NCBI GenBank assembly: GCA_963752565.1
Contig: CAVVZC010000003.1
Coordinates: 248,001-312,000, forward strand
Direction: 5' to 3'
Source: UBA11574 sp963752565
GTDB lineage: Bacteria; Desulfobacterota; Desulfobacteria; Desulfobacterales; UBA11574
DNA: 64,000 nucleotides
Shown: positions 9,762-18,690 of the stretch, in pieces
How positions within the stretch are numbered: the first letter of the stretch is position 1
How the letters are laid out: each line of letters begins with the position of its first letter
Translations under genes and position numbers: made by a program
The notes under the pieces: model-generated
The model's input: only the letters and a program-made list of their open reading frames with translations
Databases searched by the model: none
Told to the model about the DNA's origin: nothing

Positions 9762-10028
9762 TTATCTTGGTTCCGTAATAATCATTTCAATAGACAGGCC
9801 GTTTGATTCTATCTCCTTAATCAACGTTTCCAAATCTTTAACCTGCTGAAATGCCCATCTTGCAAAACCGGCACTTTCAACAAACGGCAATATGTTCTCT
9901 TCTATTTCTTCCCAAAAATCCTTCACCAGATATTCGTTACCGTCAGCACCGTCAACCTGTGACAAGTAACTTGCCTTCCAGTTTTCTACCATCTGTATAA
10001 AGGATTTAATCTCTGTGTTTTCTTCCAT
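9762..10028 (-). CDS. Small hypothetical protein
   Basis: An 88-residue acidic, probably helical protein with no motif I recognise. It has normal coding composition (MEENTEIKSFIQMVENWK...) and no membrane segment or Cys pattern. It lies upstream of nothing on its own strand and tail-to-tail with the ApgM-like gene. No close ribosome site of high quality was seen. Real but anonymous. Confidence 0.5.
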   Translation of the reverse strand: MEENTEIKSFIQMVENWKASYLSQVDGADGNEYLVKDFWEEIEENILPFVESAGFARWAFQQVKDLETLIKEIESNGLSIEMIITEPR

Positions 10029-10175
10029 TAAGCACTCTTTTTCTATGCTAATCCAATGTCGCGGTTTTCAGGTATTTGGGTTCAGAAAGCGGATCAAATA
10101 ATGTCCATAATATTAACTGCTGTTCCAACCCAAAGATATCTATTAAGAATCCATTTATTTCCTAGCGGATTCTAT

Positions 10176-10664
10176 TCACTTCTCCATGTAATCAATATTG
10201 TTTGATTCACACCAGTCTATGATAATTCTCTTCATCGAATTGTATCGATACTTATACCAATCATCGGCGATTCCGTATTTATGAATATAGTTGTTGAACC
10301 TATTAAAAGTGCCTCCACCAAAAATCGCCTGGCACAAGGGTTTAGAGATCTTCTCGTCATCTAAGGAAATACAGAAGTTTTCCATTGTACTGTACTCATG
10401 GTAAACGAACTTTCCAGGGATTGCGATGTATTTCTCTTCTTTCTCATCTGCCAGAATTTTTCGGGCTAACTGGATCTGTTCTTTTTGCCACTCGGGATAG
10501 CCTCCCAACTCGTCACTCTCCATAGCAGCACGCAATTGTTCCTTGGATATAGAAAATAGTTCGCCTCTTTCTCTATCGAGATAACACGCAGTGTTGTTTG
10601 CTTGAAAACTTATACAGTTGATAATGTCACTGACTTTCACGTGTGGTCTCATTTTTTGCTCCAA
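10176..10664 (-). CDS. UPF0158-like protein
   Basis: A 162-residue soluble protein. CYLDRERGELFSIS near the N-terminus, YIAIPGKFVYHEYSTMENFC in the middle and a C-terminal YRYNSMKRIIIDWCESN segment match my recollection of the UPF0158 family, whose function is unknown. Same strand as the GNAT gene 38 bases upstream, so the two may be co-transcribed. Family assignment is from memory of its motifs and is moderate. Confidence 0.6.
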   Translation of the reverse strand: MEQKMRPHVKVSDIINCISFQANNTACYLDRERGELFSISKEQLRAAMESDELGGYPEWQKEQIQLARKILADEKEEKYIAIPGKFVYHEYSTMENFCISLDDEKISKPLCQAIFGGGTFNRFNNYIHKYGIADDWYKYRYNSMKRIIIDWCESNNIDYMEK

Positions 10665-10702
10665 GAAACATAAGGCACATTTAATTTGACGCTTCGGATA
10701 TT

Positions 10703-11242
10703 CTATCCGGCCAGTTGGACTGTATAATAGGCCGCTTCAGGGCAAAACTTTTCCAGCGGCCAGTTTTTCGCTTTTATTGGCTCAAGCAATTTCAGTTTCA
10801 TTACGTAAAAAATGCGAAAGTCCAGATCACCCATAAGTGTAGCAATTTTTTTAATTTCAAAACCAAATTTTTCATAGAATTTTACTGCACTTCTGTTGGC
10901 AGAATTTACGCGCAATTCAACTTCTTCGATATCATCTTTCGAAAATATCCTGAGGCTTGCTTCTAATAGCTCTTTAGCAATACCTTTGCCTCTGTGGTCA
11001 GGATGCACTGCAATTCTTAATATTTCTGCCCTTAGTCCAAGATCGCATATACAGGCAACTAGGTAGCCAATGATTTCTTTTTGTTCAATAACGAAAAAAA
11101 TATCCTTTAATGCGATTTTAAAGGTATGAAGGGTCCAAGGAGTTGGGAATGACAATTGATCGATTTCTAAGACTCTGTCCAGGTCCTCCTCAGTGGCGGA
11201 CCTGATTATCATGCTATGTCCTGCGGCATATGCATTCATCAT
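10703..11242 (-). CDS. GNAT N-acetyltransferase (RimI-like)
   Basis: A 179-residue GNAT acetyltransferase, which moves acetyl from acetyl-CoA to an amine. The core fold is clear: IRSATEEDLDRVLEIDQLSFPTPW at the start, then HPDHRGKGIAKELLEAS, the acetyl-CoA pyrophosphate-binding loop (R/Q-x-x-G-x-G/A), and NRSAVKFYEKFGFE. The SFPTPWT segment is typical of RimI, the ribosomal protein S18 acetyltransferase. The C-terminal extension of about 30 residues is atypical for RimI. GGAGG precedes two adjacent ATGs; the second (11239) has the better spacing. Confidence 0.8.
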   Translation of the reverse strand: MMNAYAAGHSMIIRSATEEDLDRVLEIDQLSFPTPWTLHTFKIALKDIFFVIEQKEIIGYLVACICDLGLRAEILRIAVHPDHRGKGIAKELLEASLRIFSKDDIEEVELRVNSANRSAVKFYEKFGFEIKKIATLMGDLDFRIFYVMKLKLLEPIKAKNWPLEKFCPEAAYYTVQLAG

Positions 11243-11774
11243 GTCCTCCTTTTTGGTTACTTGTTATATAAACGTGGGTGGATTTTCTTTCTCTCCATCT
11301 ACTTATAACAGCAACTATCGTGCCATTAAGTTTCATTTGATTTAATATATTGATATCATAAGGATATTACTTCTTTTCAAGGCACCACAACTATTGCACA
11401 AATGCACTTCTTCGCACCCAAAGCATTGCATTAATGCAACGATGCAAAACTATTCCAGTACAAGCAGAAAGTGATAAAAAATAAAATATACAGCATTTTT
11501 TTCATCATATAACACAAATTGTTGTGACATTCGCTTCTGCGATACCTGCAATGACATCACACTATCAAGTGCTTGATTTTTCTTTGATAACATAATACCA
11601 TATCACCAAACGATAGTTGTCTCGATTCTTCTATCTATGTTTAAACATCCGAAATTTGTGATATGGTCAAAAAGCGGAAAAAAGGTTAGTGGTGATATGT
11701 AATGGAGATCACACGAATCGGACCTGTTTAAATTCTTTGGATTACTCCAACTAAAGCGTAACGAGAACTAAAAT
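11243..11774. other. AT-rich intergenic region with palindromes
   Basis: No gene is supported here. It contains a perfect 14-base palindrome (TTGCATTAATGCAA, 11426-11439) embedded in a longer GCAT-rich imperfect palindrome, a CACAA/TTGTG hairpin near 11515-11530, and a 10-base inverted repeat (11599-11608 with 11690-11699). These are candidates for regulator binding, presumably serving the leftward GNAT gene; no promoter could be fixed. Confidence 0.4.
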
Positions 11775-11957
11775 TTATTGTTTCTCTTCCAATAGTCCCT
11801 TTATATCTTTTAATTCATTTTCAATGGATTTTATGTAAACACTGTTATGGAATCCCATCATGATAAGCTTGACAGATACCAAAAATACACCGGCTTCCAA
11901 TAACAATCCAAAGAGCGCGATTTGAAATCCTGTTGATGATATAATGGGACTCGACAA
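11775..11957 (-). CDS. Small single-span membrane protein
   Basis: A 60-residue peptide with one hydrophobic stretch (about 11-34, IALFGLLLEAGVFLVSVKLIMMG) followed by a charged, coiled-coil-like tail (SIENELKDIKGLLEEK). It begins 5 bases after the stop of the AAA ATPase gene on the same strand, so it is probably co-translated with it. No family is recognised. Its short length leaves room for doubt. Confidence 0.4.
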   Translation of the reverse strand: MSSPIISSTGFQIALFGLLLEAGVFLVSVKLIMMGFHNSVYIKSIENELKDIKGLLEEKQ

Positions 11958-11961
11958 GCCA

Positions 11962-13101
11962 TCAAACTAAATCTCCGAGAAACAGGTGTGCCGAGCAGAT
12001 CCGAATCCCATCCTTGGTCACCAGATCAACCGCTTTATCAAGTGTTACCTGGGTGGCAGTTACAGACGGGAACTTGCGCTTCAGGTAGCGGAGTGACGGG
12101 CTTTGGACTTTACCCGACGTCTTTGCTTCAATAAAATGTACCGGTTTATTATCCTCCAAGACAACAAAATCAACCTCCCTTTTATCTACGTCTCTGAAAT
12201 ACCGGAGTTCTACATTTTTCCCCTCTGTATCCTGTAAGAAATAAACCCATTTCAACAAATGAAACGCAACCAGGTTTTCAAAACGCACGCCAGTGTCTGA
12301 AACTACGGTCCAATCCAGGTGATAATGCTTGGCCTCCTTCTTCACAGCGCGTATCATAGGAGCACCAAAAGGATAAATCCTGAAAACCATATAAAGATTT
12401 TCCAGCATTTCCATCCAGCGTGAAACGGATTGGTGGGACACTTGCAGATCTTCACGAAGTGCATTTAAAGAGAGGGGGGAGCCCACAAGTTCCGGCAATC
12501 TAATAACCATATTTTCGATAATGTTCACGTCCTTCACATTTTCCAAGTCTGCAAGATCACCTTGAATCACACGAGAACGATACTCTCTGCTCCACCGCCG
12601 GCTTTCCTTTTCGGATTGGAGCAAAAATGGTTCAGGAAAACCGCCGTACACCAACAGATCCTGTACGGTCGAAATGGATACAGCATCTAACTCAGCGCAC
12701 GATAACGGGAAGAGGCGGTAAAAATGATAACGCCCCTGCAACGAATCCCCGCCACGGCGGTAATGATCCAGGCGAGCACCCCCTGTGACCAGTATCTGAA
12801 GTTCGGACTTTCTTTTATCGAAAAGGCCCTTTACAACCTGTCGCCAGCGTGAATATTTGTGAACCTCGTCAAGGATCAACGGACCTGGTCCCGTCGGAAA
12901 GCGCTCCATCATAATATTCTCACGATCTTCGGCGGCATCCCAGTTGAGATATCGCTTAGCAGTTTCAGCCCCCATCCGTTCACAGAGATGCTTGGCAAGA
13001 GTTGTCTTTCCTGTCTGACGAGGACCACCGATAAAGACCATTTTCTGCTTCAGATCCTCTATCACCGGATGCTCGATATACCGGGAAACATAACCGTTCA
13101 T
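11962..13101 (-). CDS. AAA_14/DUF4143 ATPase
   Basis: A 379-residue ATPase of the AAA_14 plus DUF4143 class. GGPRQTGKTTLAKHL is the Walker A, PLILDEVHKY the Walker B, and LVTGGARLD the sensor region; the C-terminal half has DUF4143 features including DFVVLEDNKPVHFIEAKTS, a PD-(D/E)xK nuclease-like signature (D...ExK). The start at 13101 is preferred because GGGGGT stands just upstream, and starts further up run into the palindrome at 13110-13143. These genes are common, patchily distributed and of unproven function. A coupled small membrane protein follows. Confidence 0.85.
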   Translation of the reverse strand: MNGYVSRYIEHPVIEDLKQKMVFIGGPRQTGKTTLAKHLCERMGAETAKRYLNWDAAEDRENIMMERFPTGPGPLILDEVHKYSRWRQVVKGLFDKRKSELQILVTGGARLDHYRRGGDSLQGRYHFYRLFPLSCAELDAVSISTVQDLLVYGGFPEPFLLQSEKESRRWSREYRSRVIQGDLADLENVKDVNIIENMVIRLPELVGSPLSLNALREDLQVSHQSVSRWMEMLENLYMVFRIYPFGAPMIRAVKKEAKHYHLDWTVVSDTGVRFENLVAFHLLKWVYFLQDTEGKNVELRYFRDVDKREVDFVVLEDNKPVHFIEAKTSGKVQSPSLRYLKRKFPSVTATQVTLDKAVDLVTKDGIRICSAHLFLGDLV

Positions 13102-13109
13102 TTTTACCC

Positions 13110-13143
13110 CCATCGGAAAATACACGCGTGTATTTTCCGATGG
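13110..13143. promoter_or_regulatory. 34-bp perfect palindrome at the ATPase 5' end
   Basis: Starting with CCATCGGAAAATACACG, the sequence is an exact 34-base inverted repeat with no spacer, centred between 13126 and 13127. Its left edge lies 8 bases upstream of the chosen ATG, over or beside the ribosome site. It could be an operator or, in RNA, a hairpin that blocks initiation. No U-tract follows, so it is not a terminator. Confidence 0.75.
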
Positions 13144-13246
13144 AGTTTAATATGTGCGTGTTTTTTAGTTAATAATTAAATAAAACTTGAAGATATCGTC
13201 AAGCCGGTTATCGACGGGCTGGTCAAGGTGGGCCTTAAAATAGAAT

Positions 13247-13265
13247 AAAATCGTGTAACGATTTT
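13247..13265 (-). terminator. Hairpin downstream of nuoN
   Basis: AAAATCGT, a 3-base loop and ACGATTTT form a perfect 8-bp stem, followed leftward by ATTC on the minus strand. It lies 41 bases past the nuoN stop and could end the long nuo transcript, although the U-tract is poor. Confidence 0.5.
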
Positions 13266-13306
13266 ATTGGAGGATAGAAAAACGAAACCATGGACGTTTA
13301 CAACAG

Positions 13307-14731
13307 TTATATGACAGCAGCAACGGCTTCTTTGGCAATATCCATAAATCCCTGGGGAAAGGTGCCCAGCAGAATAATGATGACAATGAAAAAAATTCCG
13401 AGAACCGATGTTGACAACCTGAGTTTGAGAGGTGACACCTTGAAATCAACGCCGGTATAGGCCGCCCTGACCATTTTAAGATAGTAGAAGATGGCGATGC
13501 CGGTATTGATCACAGCGAGAATAACCAAGGCAAACATATCTTTTTTAATGGCGGCGGTAAAAAGAAACAGCTTTCCGGTAAACCCGATGGTCGGTGGAAT
13601 ACCGGCCAGACCAAAGGCGCCGACAGCCAGCGTTAACGCCAGCAGGGGTGAACGTTTATACAGCCCGCTGAGATCATCAAAGGTGATGTTTTCCCCCTGG
13701 GGCCCCAGGTTGTAGATAACGAAAAAACAGGCCAAATTCATCAGCAGATATCCTGCAATATAATAAATACCCGAAAGATATCCGAAGTCAGTGGCGCAAA
13801 GAAGACCGATCATGACATAACCGGCATGGGCAATACTGGAGTAAGCCAAAAGGCGTTTGATATCGTTCTGCACCAGAGCCGATAAGTTTCCAAATGTCAT
13901 GGAGAGCACGGCAAAAATCATCAGAACCCAGGTAAACTGGCCTGCATCCACACCCGCCAGGGAGATCAGTCGGATCAACAAGGCCACGGCACCTATCTTG
14001 GGAAGCGTTGCGACAAAACCGGACGTCTCATTGGCGGCACCCTCGTATACATCAGGCGCCCAGAAATGCATGGGGAAAAGTGCCAGTTTGTAAAAGAAAC
14101 CGCAAAGGAGCATGACAAGACCGATGAGCATAAGGGGTTTATCGAGAATAACGCCGGGTATGATTTTCACGAGATCGGCAAGATATGTGGTGTGCGTCAT
14201 TCCAAAAATATAGCTCATGCCGTAAAGGGATATACCGGATGCCGCAGCCCCGAAAAGAGCGTATTTGATTCCCGCTTCCATCTGTTTACGGTAAGCCCCG
14301 TGTTTCCGGAAAGGAATGATGATAAAAAGGGCGAAAGAGTGTATTTCAAGAGAAAGTATGATGGTTATCAGCTCCACGGCGCTGCTCATGCACATCAGGC
14401 CGAAAGCACTTAAGGTCATAAAAAGATAGTACTCCGGCCGAAGGGTATTATCAATGCCATAAAGTCCTTTTCCCAGGTAGATCACGATAAAAAGCCCGAA
14501 TGTGATGATGACTTTGAACATCTGAGAAAACGCATCCACACGATATGCATTGAAGAACAGAGTTCCCTCCATTCCATATGAAGATACGGTTACAAGAATG
14601 GCTATGGCTGAAAATAGGAGACCCAAGCCTTGCAGGCGAGTCTCTTTTAAATTTCCCAAAGAAGCGAAAAAGAAGACCAGAGCCATAAAAATCAATGCCA
14701 GTTCGGGTAGAAATAATGTCATCGAATTCAA
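13307..14731 (-). CDS. nuoN: Complex I subunit N
   Basis: A 474-residue polytopic membrane protein of the antiporter-like NuoN type. ALFPMHFWAPDVYEGAA is the conserved helix 7-8 stretch with its ion-channel residues, and the DIKRLLAYSSIAHAGY motif follows. It is the last gene of the nuo operon. It would form one of the proton or sodium channels in the membrane arm. It is separated from nuoM by 296 bases of AT-rich sequence without a gene. Length is normal for the family. Confidence 0.93.
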   Translation of the reverse strand: MNSMTLFLPELALIFMALVFFFASLGNLKETRLQGLGLLFSAIAILVTVSSYGMEGTLFFNAYRVDAFSQMFKVIITFGLFIVIYLGKGLYGIDNTLRPEYYLFMTLSAFGLMCMSSAVELITIILSLEIHSFALFIIIPFRKHGAYRKQMEAGIKYALFGAAASGISLYGMSYIFGMTHTTYLADLVKIIPGVILDKPLMLIGLVMLLCGFFYKLALFPMHFWAPDVYEGAANETSGFVATLPKIGAVALLIRLISLAGVDAGQFTWVLMIFAVLSMTFGNLSALVQNDIKRLLAYSSIAHAGYVMIGLLCATDFGYLSGIYYIAGYLLMNLACFFVIYNLGPQGENITFDDLSGLYKRSPLLALTLAVGAFGLAGIPPTIGFTGKLFLFTAAIKKDMFALVILAVINTGIAIFYYLKMVRAAYTGVDFKVSPLKLRLSTSVLGIFFIVIIILLGTFPQGFMDIAKEAVAAVI

Positions 14732-15027
14732 TCCATTCTATGATGAGACCTTCGTAAAACACCTCTTTTTGTCCGATTTCTGTGTCAGGCTCAAATTTTA
14801 ATCCTCGAAATACTCAATGTATGCCTGTGGTTAAAATTTGTGCCTTCCTTGAACTCGAACAAAAATATCTATTTTTCAAAGGCCTCAATATTTTAAATAT
14901 ATTTCGAAATTTTTATAACGTTTTTTAAACAAAATAATCTAATTTGTATTTACAGATTGGTTAAAATCCACTTAACCTATTCGTCCACAATTCCATCATT
15001 CCAATTGGGATGAAGCCCCAATTCTTA

Positions 15028-16609
15028 TTACTTTAGTGCCAGTACATGTTTAATCGACTCCCCCACCCCGTTCAGCAGTGCATGGTGTTCTCCTGCCGGC
15101 ATAACATGCCTGCCGGACTCCAGCTGCTTGAGAAGGTGAGTGGTACTGGTGTCCATAACTTTTAGAAAAGGTTCCGGATTCAATCCGATCCAAAAAACAA
15201 AGACGGTTAGAAATGCCAATGTGGCGGTCTCTCTGAAATTCAGATCAAACAGATGTGATTTATCACCATGGTGCATATGACCATCTGAATCGGCCCAGAC
15301 CATTTTCTGAACAAGCCTTAGCATATAGGCTGCCGCCAATATAGCGCCAATAACGGCGAGTCCGCCTACAATTTTGTACTTGGAGAATGACGCCAGCAGA
15401 ACAAGAAACTCTCCCACAAAACTGTTTGTTCCGGGAAATGCCAACGAAGATAGAGAAAATATGACCAAAAAGGTCACATAAATCGGCATCACCATCCCCA
15501 ATGCACTATTGTCGGATATCTCACGGCTGTGGGTCCGCTCATAGATGATACCCACCAGGATAAAGAGGGCCCCTGTGGTAATGCCGTGGTTTACCATCTG
15601 CAGTATGGCGCCCTTGATACCGACATCATTTAAAAGAAATATCCCCAGTGTGACAAAGCCCATATGGCCCACACTGGAGTATGCGATGAGGCGCTTTACA
15701 TCGCTTTGGCCCAAAGCAAGATAGCCCCCGAAAATTATCGATATTAAAGAAATTGCAATCAAATAGGGCATGAAGTACATTGTGGCTGCAGGTGCCATTG
15801 GGAGACAAAACCGCAAAAAACCGTATCCACCCATTTTCAGCAGGATACTGGCCAGAATAACACTGCCTGCTGTTGGCGCTTCCACATGGGCCGCAGGAAG
15901 CCAGGTGTGAAGAGGCCACATGGGAATTTTAATGGCAAAGGCGAATGTAAAAGCCCAAAAAATCCACGCTTGGTAACTAAAACTGTAATGGTGTGCCATT
16001 AATTTCGGGATAAAGAAGGTGCCGGTGGTAACATACATCGCAATGATGGCCACAAAGAGAAATATGCTTCCAATCAGGGTGTAGAGAAAGAATTTGATGG
16101 ATGCATAGTCCTTTCGAGGCCCCCCCCAAACAGCAATGAGCAAGTACATGGGAACCAGCATCGCTTCCCAGAAAATAAAGAAAAGAACGAAATTCAAACT
16201 GATGAAAACGCCCACCATGGAAGCTTCCATGAGGAGCAACACACAAATGAATTCTCTGAATCGTTCCTTGATGTAGGTCCATGAACAGAGAATACAAAGC
16301 GGCATGACCAGCGTTGTGAGAAGCACGAGAAGGACACTGATGCCGTCCACACCGAGAACATAATCGATATTTACAAAAGGAATCCAGTCCCTAAATTCGG
16401 CGAATTGATATTTGGCCGTTGTCAGATCAAAGGTTGAATACAAGGGGCAAAGAAAGGACCGCAGTGATGAGCGTCACCATCAATCCCCAGATTTTCAAGT
16501 ACCTGTCACCTCTAATGAAAAGTGTAATCAGTGATCCAACCAGCGGAACAGCCACGAGAACTGTCAGAATCGGATAACTTAAGGAATTATAAATAAGGTA
16601 TTGTTCCAT
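15028..16609 (-). CDS. nuoM: Complex I subunit M, apparent +1 frameshift near the N-terminus
   Basis: Residues 1-60 (MEQYLIYNSLSYPILTV...) and the remaining 470 lie in different frames. They join smoothly if one base is removed from caaagg at 16428-16433, restoring LPLVFNFDLTT. The main part has the NuoM hallmarks: FFIFWEAMLVPMYLLI, MWPLHTWLPAAHVEAPTAGS and DVKRLIAYSSVGHMGF. It is an antiporter-like channel subunit of the membrane arm. Loss of NuoM would be expected to disable complex I, so an assembly or sequencing insertion is more likely than a true mutation. In-frame UGA readthrough does not restore homology. Confidence 0.9.
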
Positions 16610-16682
16610 ATATAAGGCGTCCTAACTCCATAAAACCTAAGTTGATCGTTTCAAATTTTAAAAGGATTCAAATATATTTTTA

Positions 16683-18452
16683 CTAAACAAGCATCACCAG
16701 AATCAGAATAATAAATGTCAATGTCAAGGCACCGCCGATATAATGCTGGATCTTTCCCGTCATAAGCGATCTCAGCCGGTTACCGCCTTCAACCACCCCT
16801 CGTGCGGAACCGTCAATGGTCCAGTCGATTCCTTCCCAATCAAACCATGAGATGGCCTTTGCCAGGGCCATGGTTAGTCTTAGCCCGATACTTCTATATA
16901 CATCGTTGATCCAGCTGTCGGATGAAAGCACCGGCCGGGAAGCAAACCGCATGAATACCCTTGCGCCCTTACGGTAAAACCAGTCCAGGTCCAGGTTTAT
17001 TTTGGGTTTGGGTTTCAGCTTTTTAACCATGATGAAAAAACCCAGACCGGTAAATCCCAAAATCTGCATGGTCTCTGCCAGATGATACGAGGTGTACGGA
17101 TGATAGTTAACCGGAAAAGGAAGCATTTTGTAAAGGTACTCCGGGTAGATACCAATGAAAAAGCACAAAAATGCCGCAATGCCCATTGCCAGATTCATAT
17201 TCCATGGCGCATCTTTGGCCTCAACACCGCTGTCTTTTCCAAACCATATAAAATAGGGAAGTTTGATTCCCACCGAAAGAAACGTACCCACTGCGGCAAG
17301 AGTCATCATAAGCAATAGGCCCGTACGATGGCTTTCACCTGCTGCAGCAATAATCATCGACTTGCTGACGAATCCGCTGGTGAGGGGAAAGCCCGAAATG
17401 GATATTCCGCCGATAACCGTAAAGATCATGGCCAAAGGCATGCGTCTGTATAACCCGCCAAGCTCATTGAGTTTCGATATTCCGGTCATTTCCAGCACTG
17501 CGCCGGCACCCATAAAAAGCAAGGCCTTGTATATAATGTGGGCATACGCATGGGAAATGGCCCCGTTAACGGCCATGGCCGTTCCGATGCCGACACCGCA
17601 GACCATATACCCCACCTGTGATACGATATGATAGGCAAGAATCCGCCGGGCATCGTTTTCTATAGCAGCGTATCCAACTCCGTAAACGGTCATGATGGCG
17701 CCCATAATGGCCAGTGCTTCAAATCCTGGAAACCCACGGGCCAGAACATAAACGGCGGTTTTGGTCGTAAAGGCACACATAAAAACCGCACCGGTAACGG
17801 AAGCTTCCGGATACGCATCAGGCAACCAGGCATGGATCGGTGGAACAGCAGCGTTAAGCATAAAGCCGATCATAATGAGGTAATCGGCAAAAGTGGCGCC
17901 GTTTGTGGCAATCTGCACAAAGCTTAAATCATGGATGTTCTTATAACGAAGAAAAATACCCGCTAAAAGGACCAGCCCGCCGGCAGTATGAACCAGCAGG
18001 TATCTGAAACCGGCTTCGATGGAGCGTCTTTTTTTGCGGTACCAGACCAGAAAGGTTGACGCAAATGCCATCAATTCCCAGAAGATAAACAGGGTCAGGT
18101 AATCACCGCAAAGAGTAACCCCTAAAGATCCGCCTACGTAAAGAAACGCCGCAATATGCTGACCGGATTCTTTGACATGGAGCCCATATATACAGCCGAT
18201 GAGCGCCATTATTGTAAAAACGTGAAGAAACACGCGTGTCAGTTGATCCACCCTTCCAAATACAAGGTCAAACCCCAGATATGACACATGGCCGAAGCTA
18301 TCCGGAAGCCAGTGGATCAGCGTAAAAGCGATAAGCGGGATACCAATAAGCACCGTCTTTTTCAGTTTCTCCCTTTTGTTCAAAAAAGGAAGAAGAACTG
18401 CCCCCATAAGAAACCAGGTGGTCGGATGAATCAGGACCGTGCTACTTATCAT
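16683..18452 (-). CDS. Antiporter-like subunit, NuoL/MrpD type
   Basis: A 589-residue polytopic protein. The core resembles MrpD/NuoM antiporter subunits: GDYLTLFIFWELMAF, AAVPPIHAWLPDAYPEASVTG and AHIIYKALLFMGAGAV. The C-terminal 120 residues (IDGSARGVVEGGNRLRSLMTGKIQHY) look like the NuoL tail with its amphipathic segment. No standard nuoL is present in the operon, so this protein or its upstream relative probably fills that place. It overlaps the small gene upstream by 11 bases. It would conduct H+ or Na+ in the membrane arm. Confidence 0.85.
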   Translation of the reverse strand: MISSTVLIHPTTWFLMGAVLLPFLNKREKLKKTVLIGIPLIAFTLIHWLPDSFGHVSYLGFDLVFGRVDQLTRVFLHVFTIMALIGCIYGLHVKESGQHIAAFLYVGGSLGVTLCGDYLTLFIFWELMAFASTFLVWYRKKRRSIEAGFRYLLVHTAGGLVLLAGIFLRYKNIHDLSFVQIATNGATFADYLIMIGFMLNAAVPPIHAWLPDAYPEASVTGAVFMCAFTTKTAVYVLARGFPGFEALAIMGAIMTVYGVGYAAIENDARRILAYHIVSQVGYMVCGVGIGTAMAVNGAISHAYAHIIYKALLFMGAGAVLEMTGISKLNELGGLYRRMPLAMIFTVIGGISISGFPLTSGFVSKSMIIAAAGESHRTGLLLMMTLAAVGTFLSVGIKLPYFIWFGKDSGVEAKDAPWNMNLAMGIAAFLCFFIGIYPEYLYKMLPFPVNYHPYTSYHLAETMQILGFTGLGFFIMVKKLKPKPKINLDLDWFYRKGARVFMRFASRPVLSSDSWINDVYRSIGLRLTMALAKAISWFDWEGIDWTIDGSARGVVEGGNRLRSLMTGKIQHYIGGALTLTFIILILVMLV

Positions 18453-18690
18453 AATAATCTTCCTTTTTCTCTAACCAGACATGGGAAAGACCTTTGCAAA
18501 TGACAATCATGCCAAGACATCCCAAAACACCGAATAAGGACCAAAAGCCGATGATGGAATCACCGAAGAAGTGAGGTTCATGCCTTGCTGAGTAAAAATC
18601 GAACACCACGGTAAGCGCCAGAAAGACAAAAAAGATCCGTTTCAGCATACGGGAATTCTCATTTAGGTAATTGAGTATACGCAGTACCAT
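18442..18690 (-). CDS. Small membrane protein of the nuo operon
   Basis: An 82-residue protein with two predicted membrane helices (about 17-33 and 47-66) and a charged C-terminus (LEKKEDYYDK). Its start overlaps the stop of the upstream antiporter gene, and its stop overlaps the next start, so it belongs to the same translational unit. Such small proteins accompany MrpD-like subunits in other complex I operons lacking NADH modules, but I cannot name a family. It is probably structural. Confidence 0.65.
   Translation of the reverse strand: MVLRILNYLNENSRMLKRIFFVFLALTVVFDFYSARHEPHFFGDSIIGFWSLFGVLGCLGMIVICKGLSHVWLEKKEDYYDK

Noticed and set aside
16427..16609. UGA ending the nuoM N-terminal segment as a fifth selenocysteine
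   Set aside because: The frame beyond the UGA has no NuoM homology, stops soon and has no hairpin; a one-base shift restores the protein exactly.
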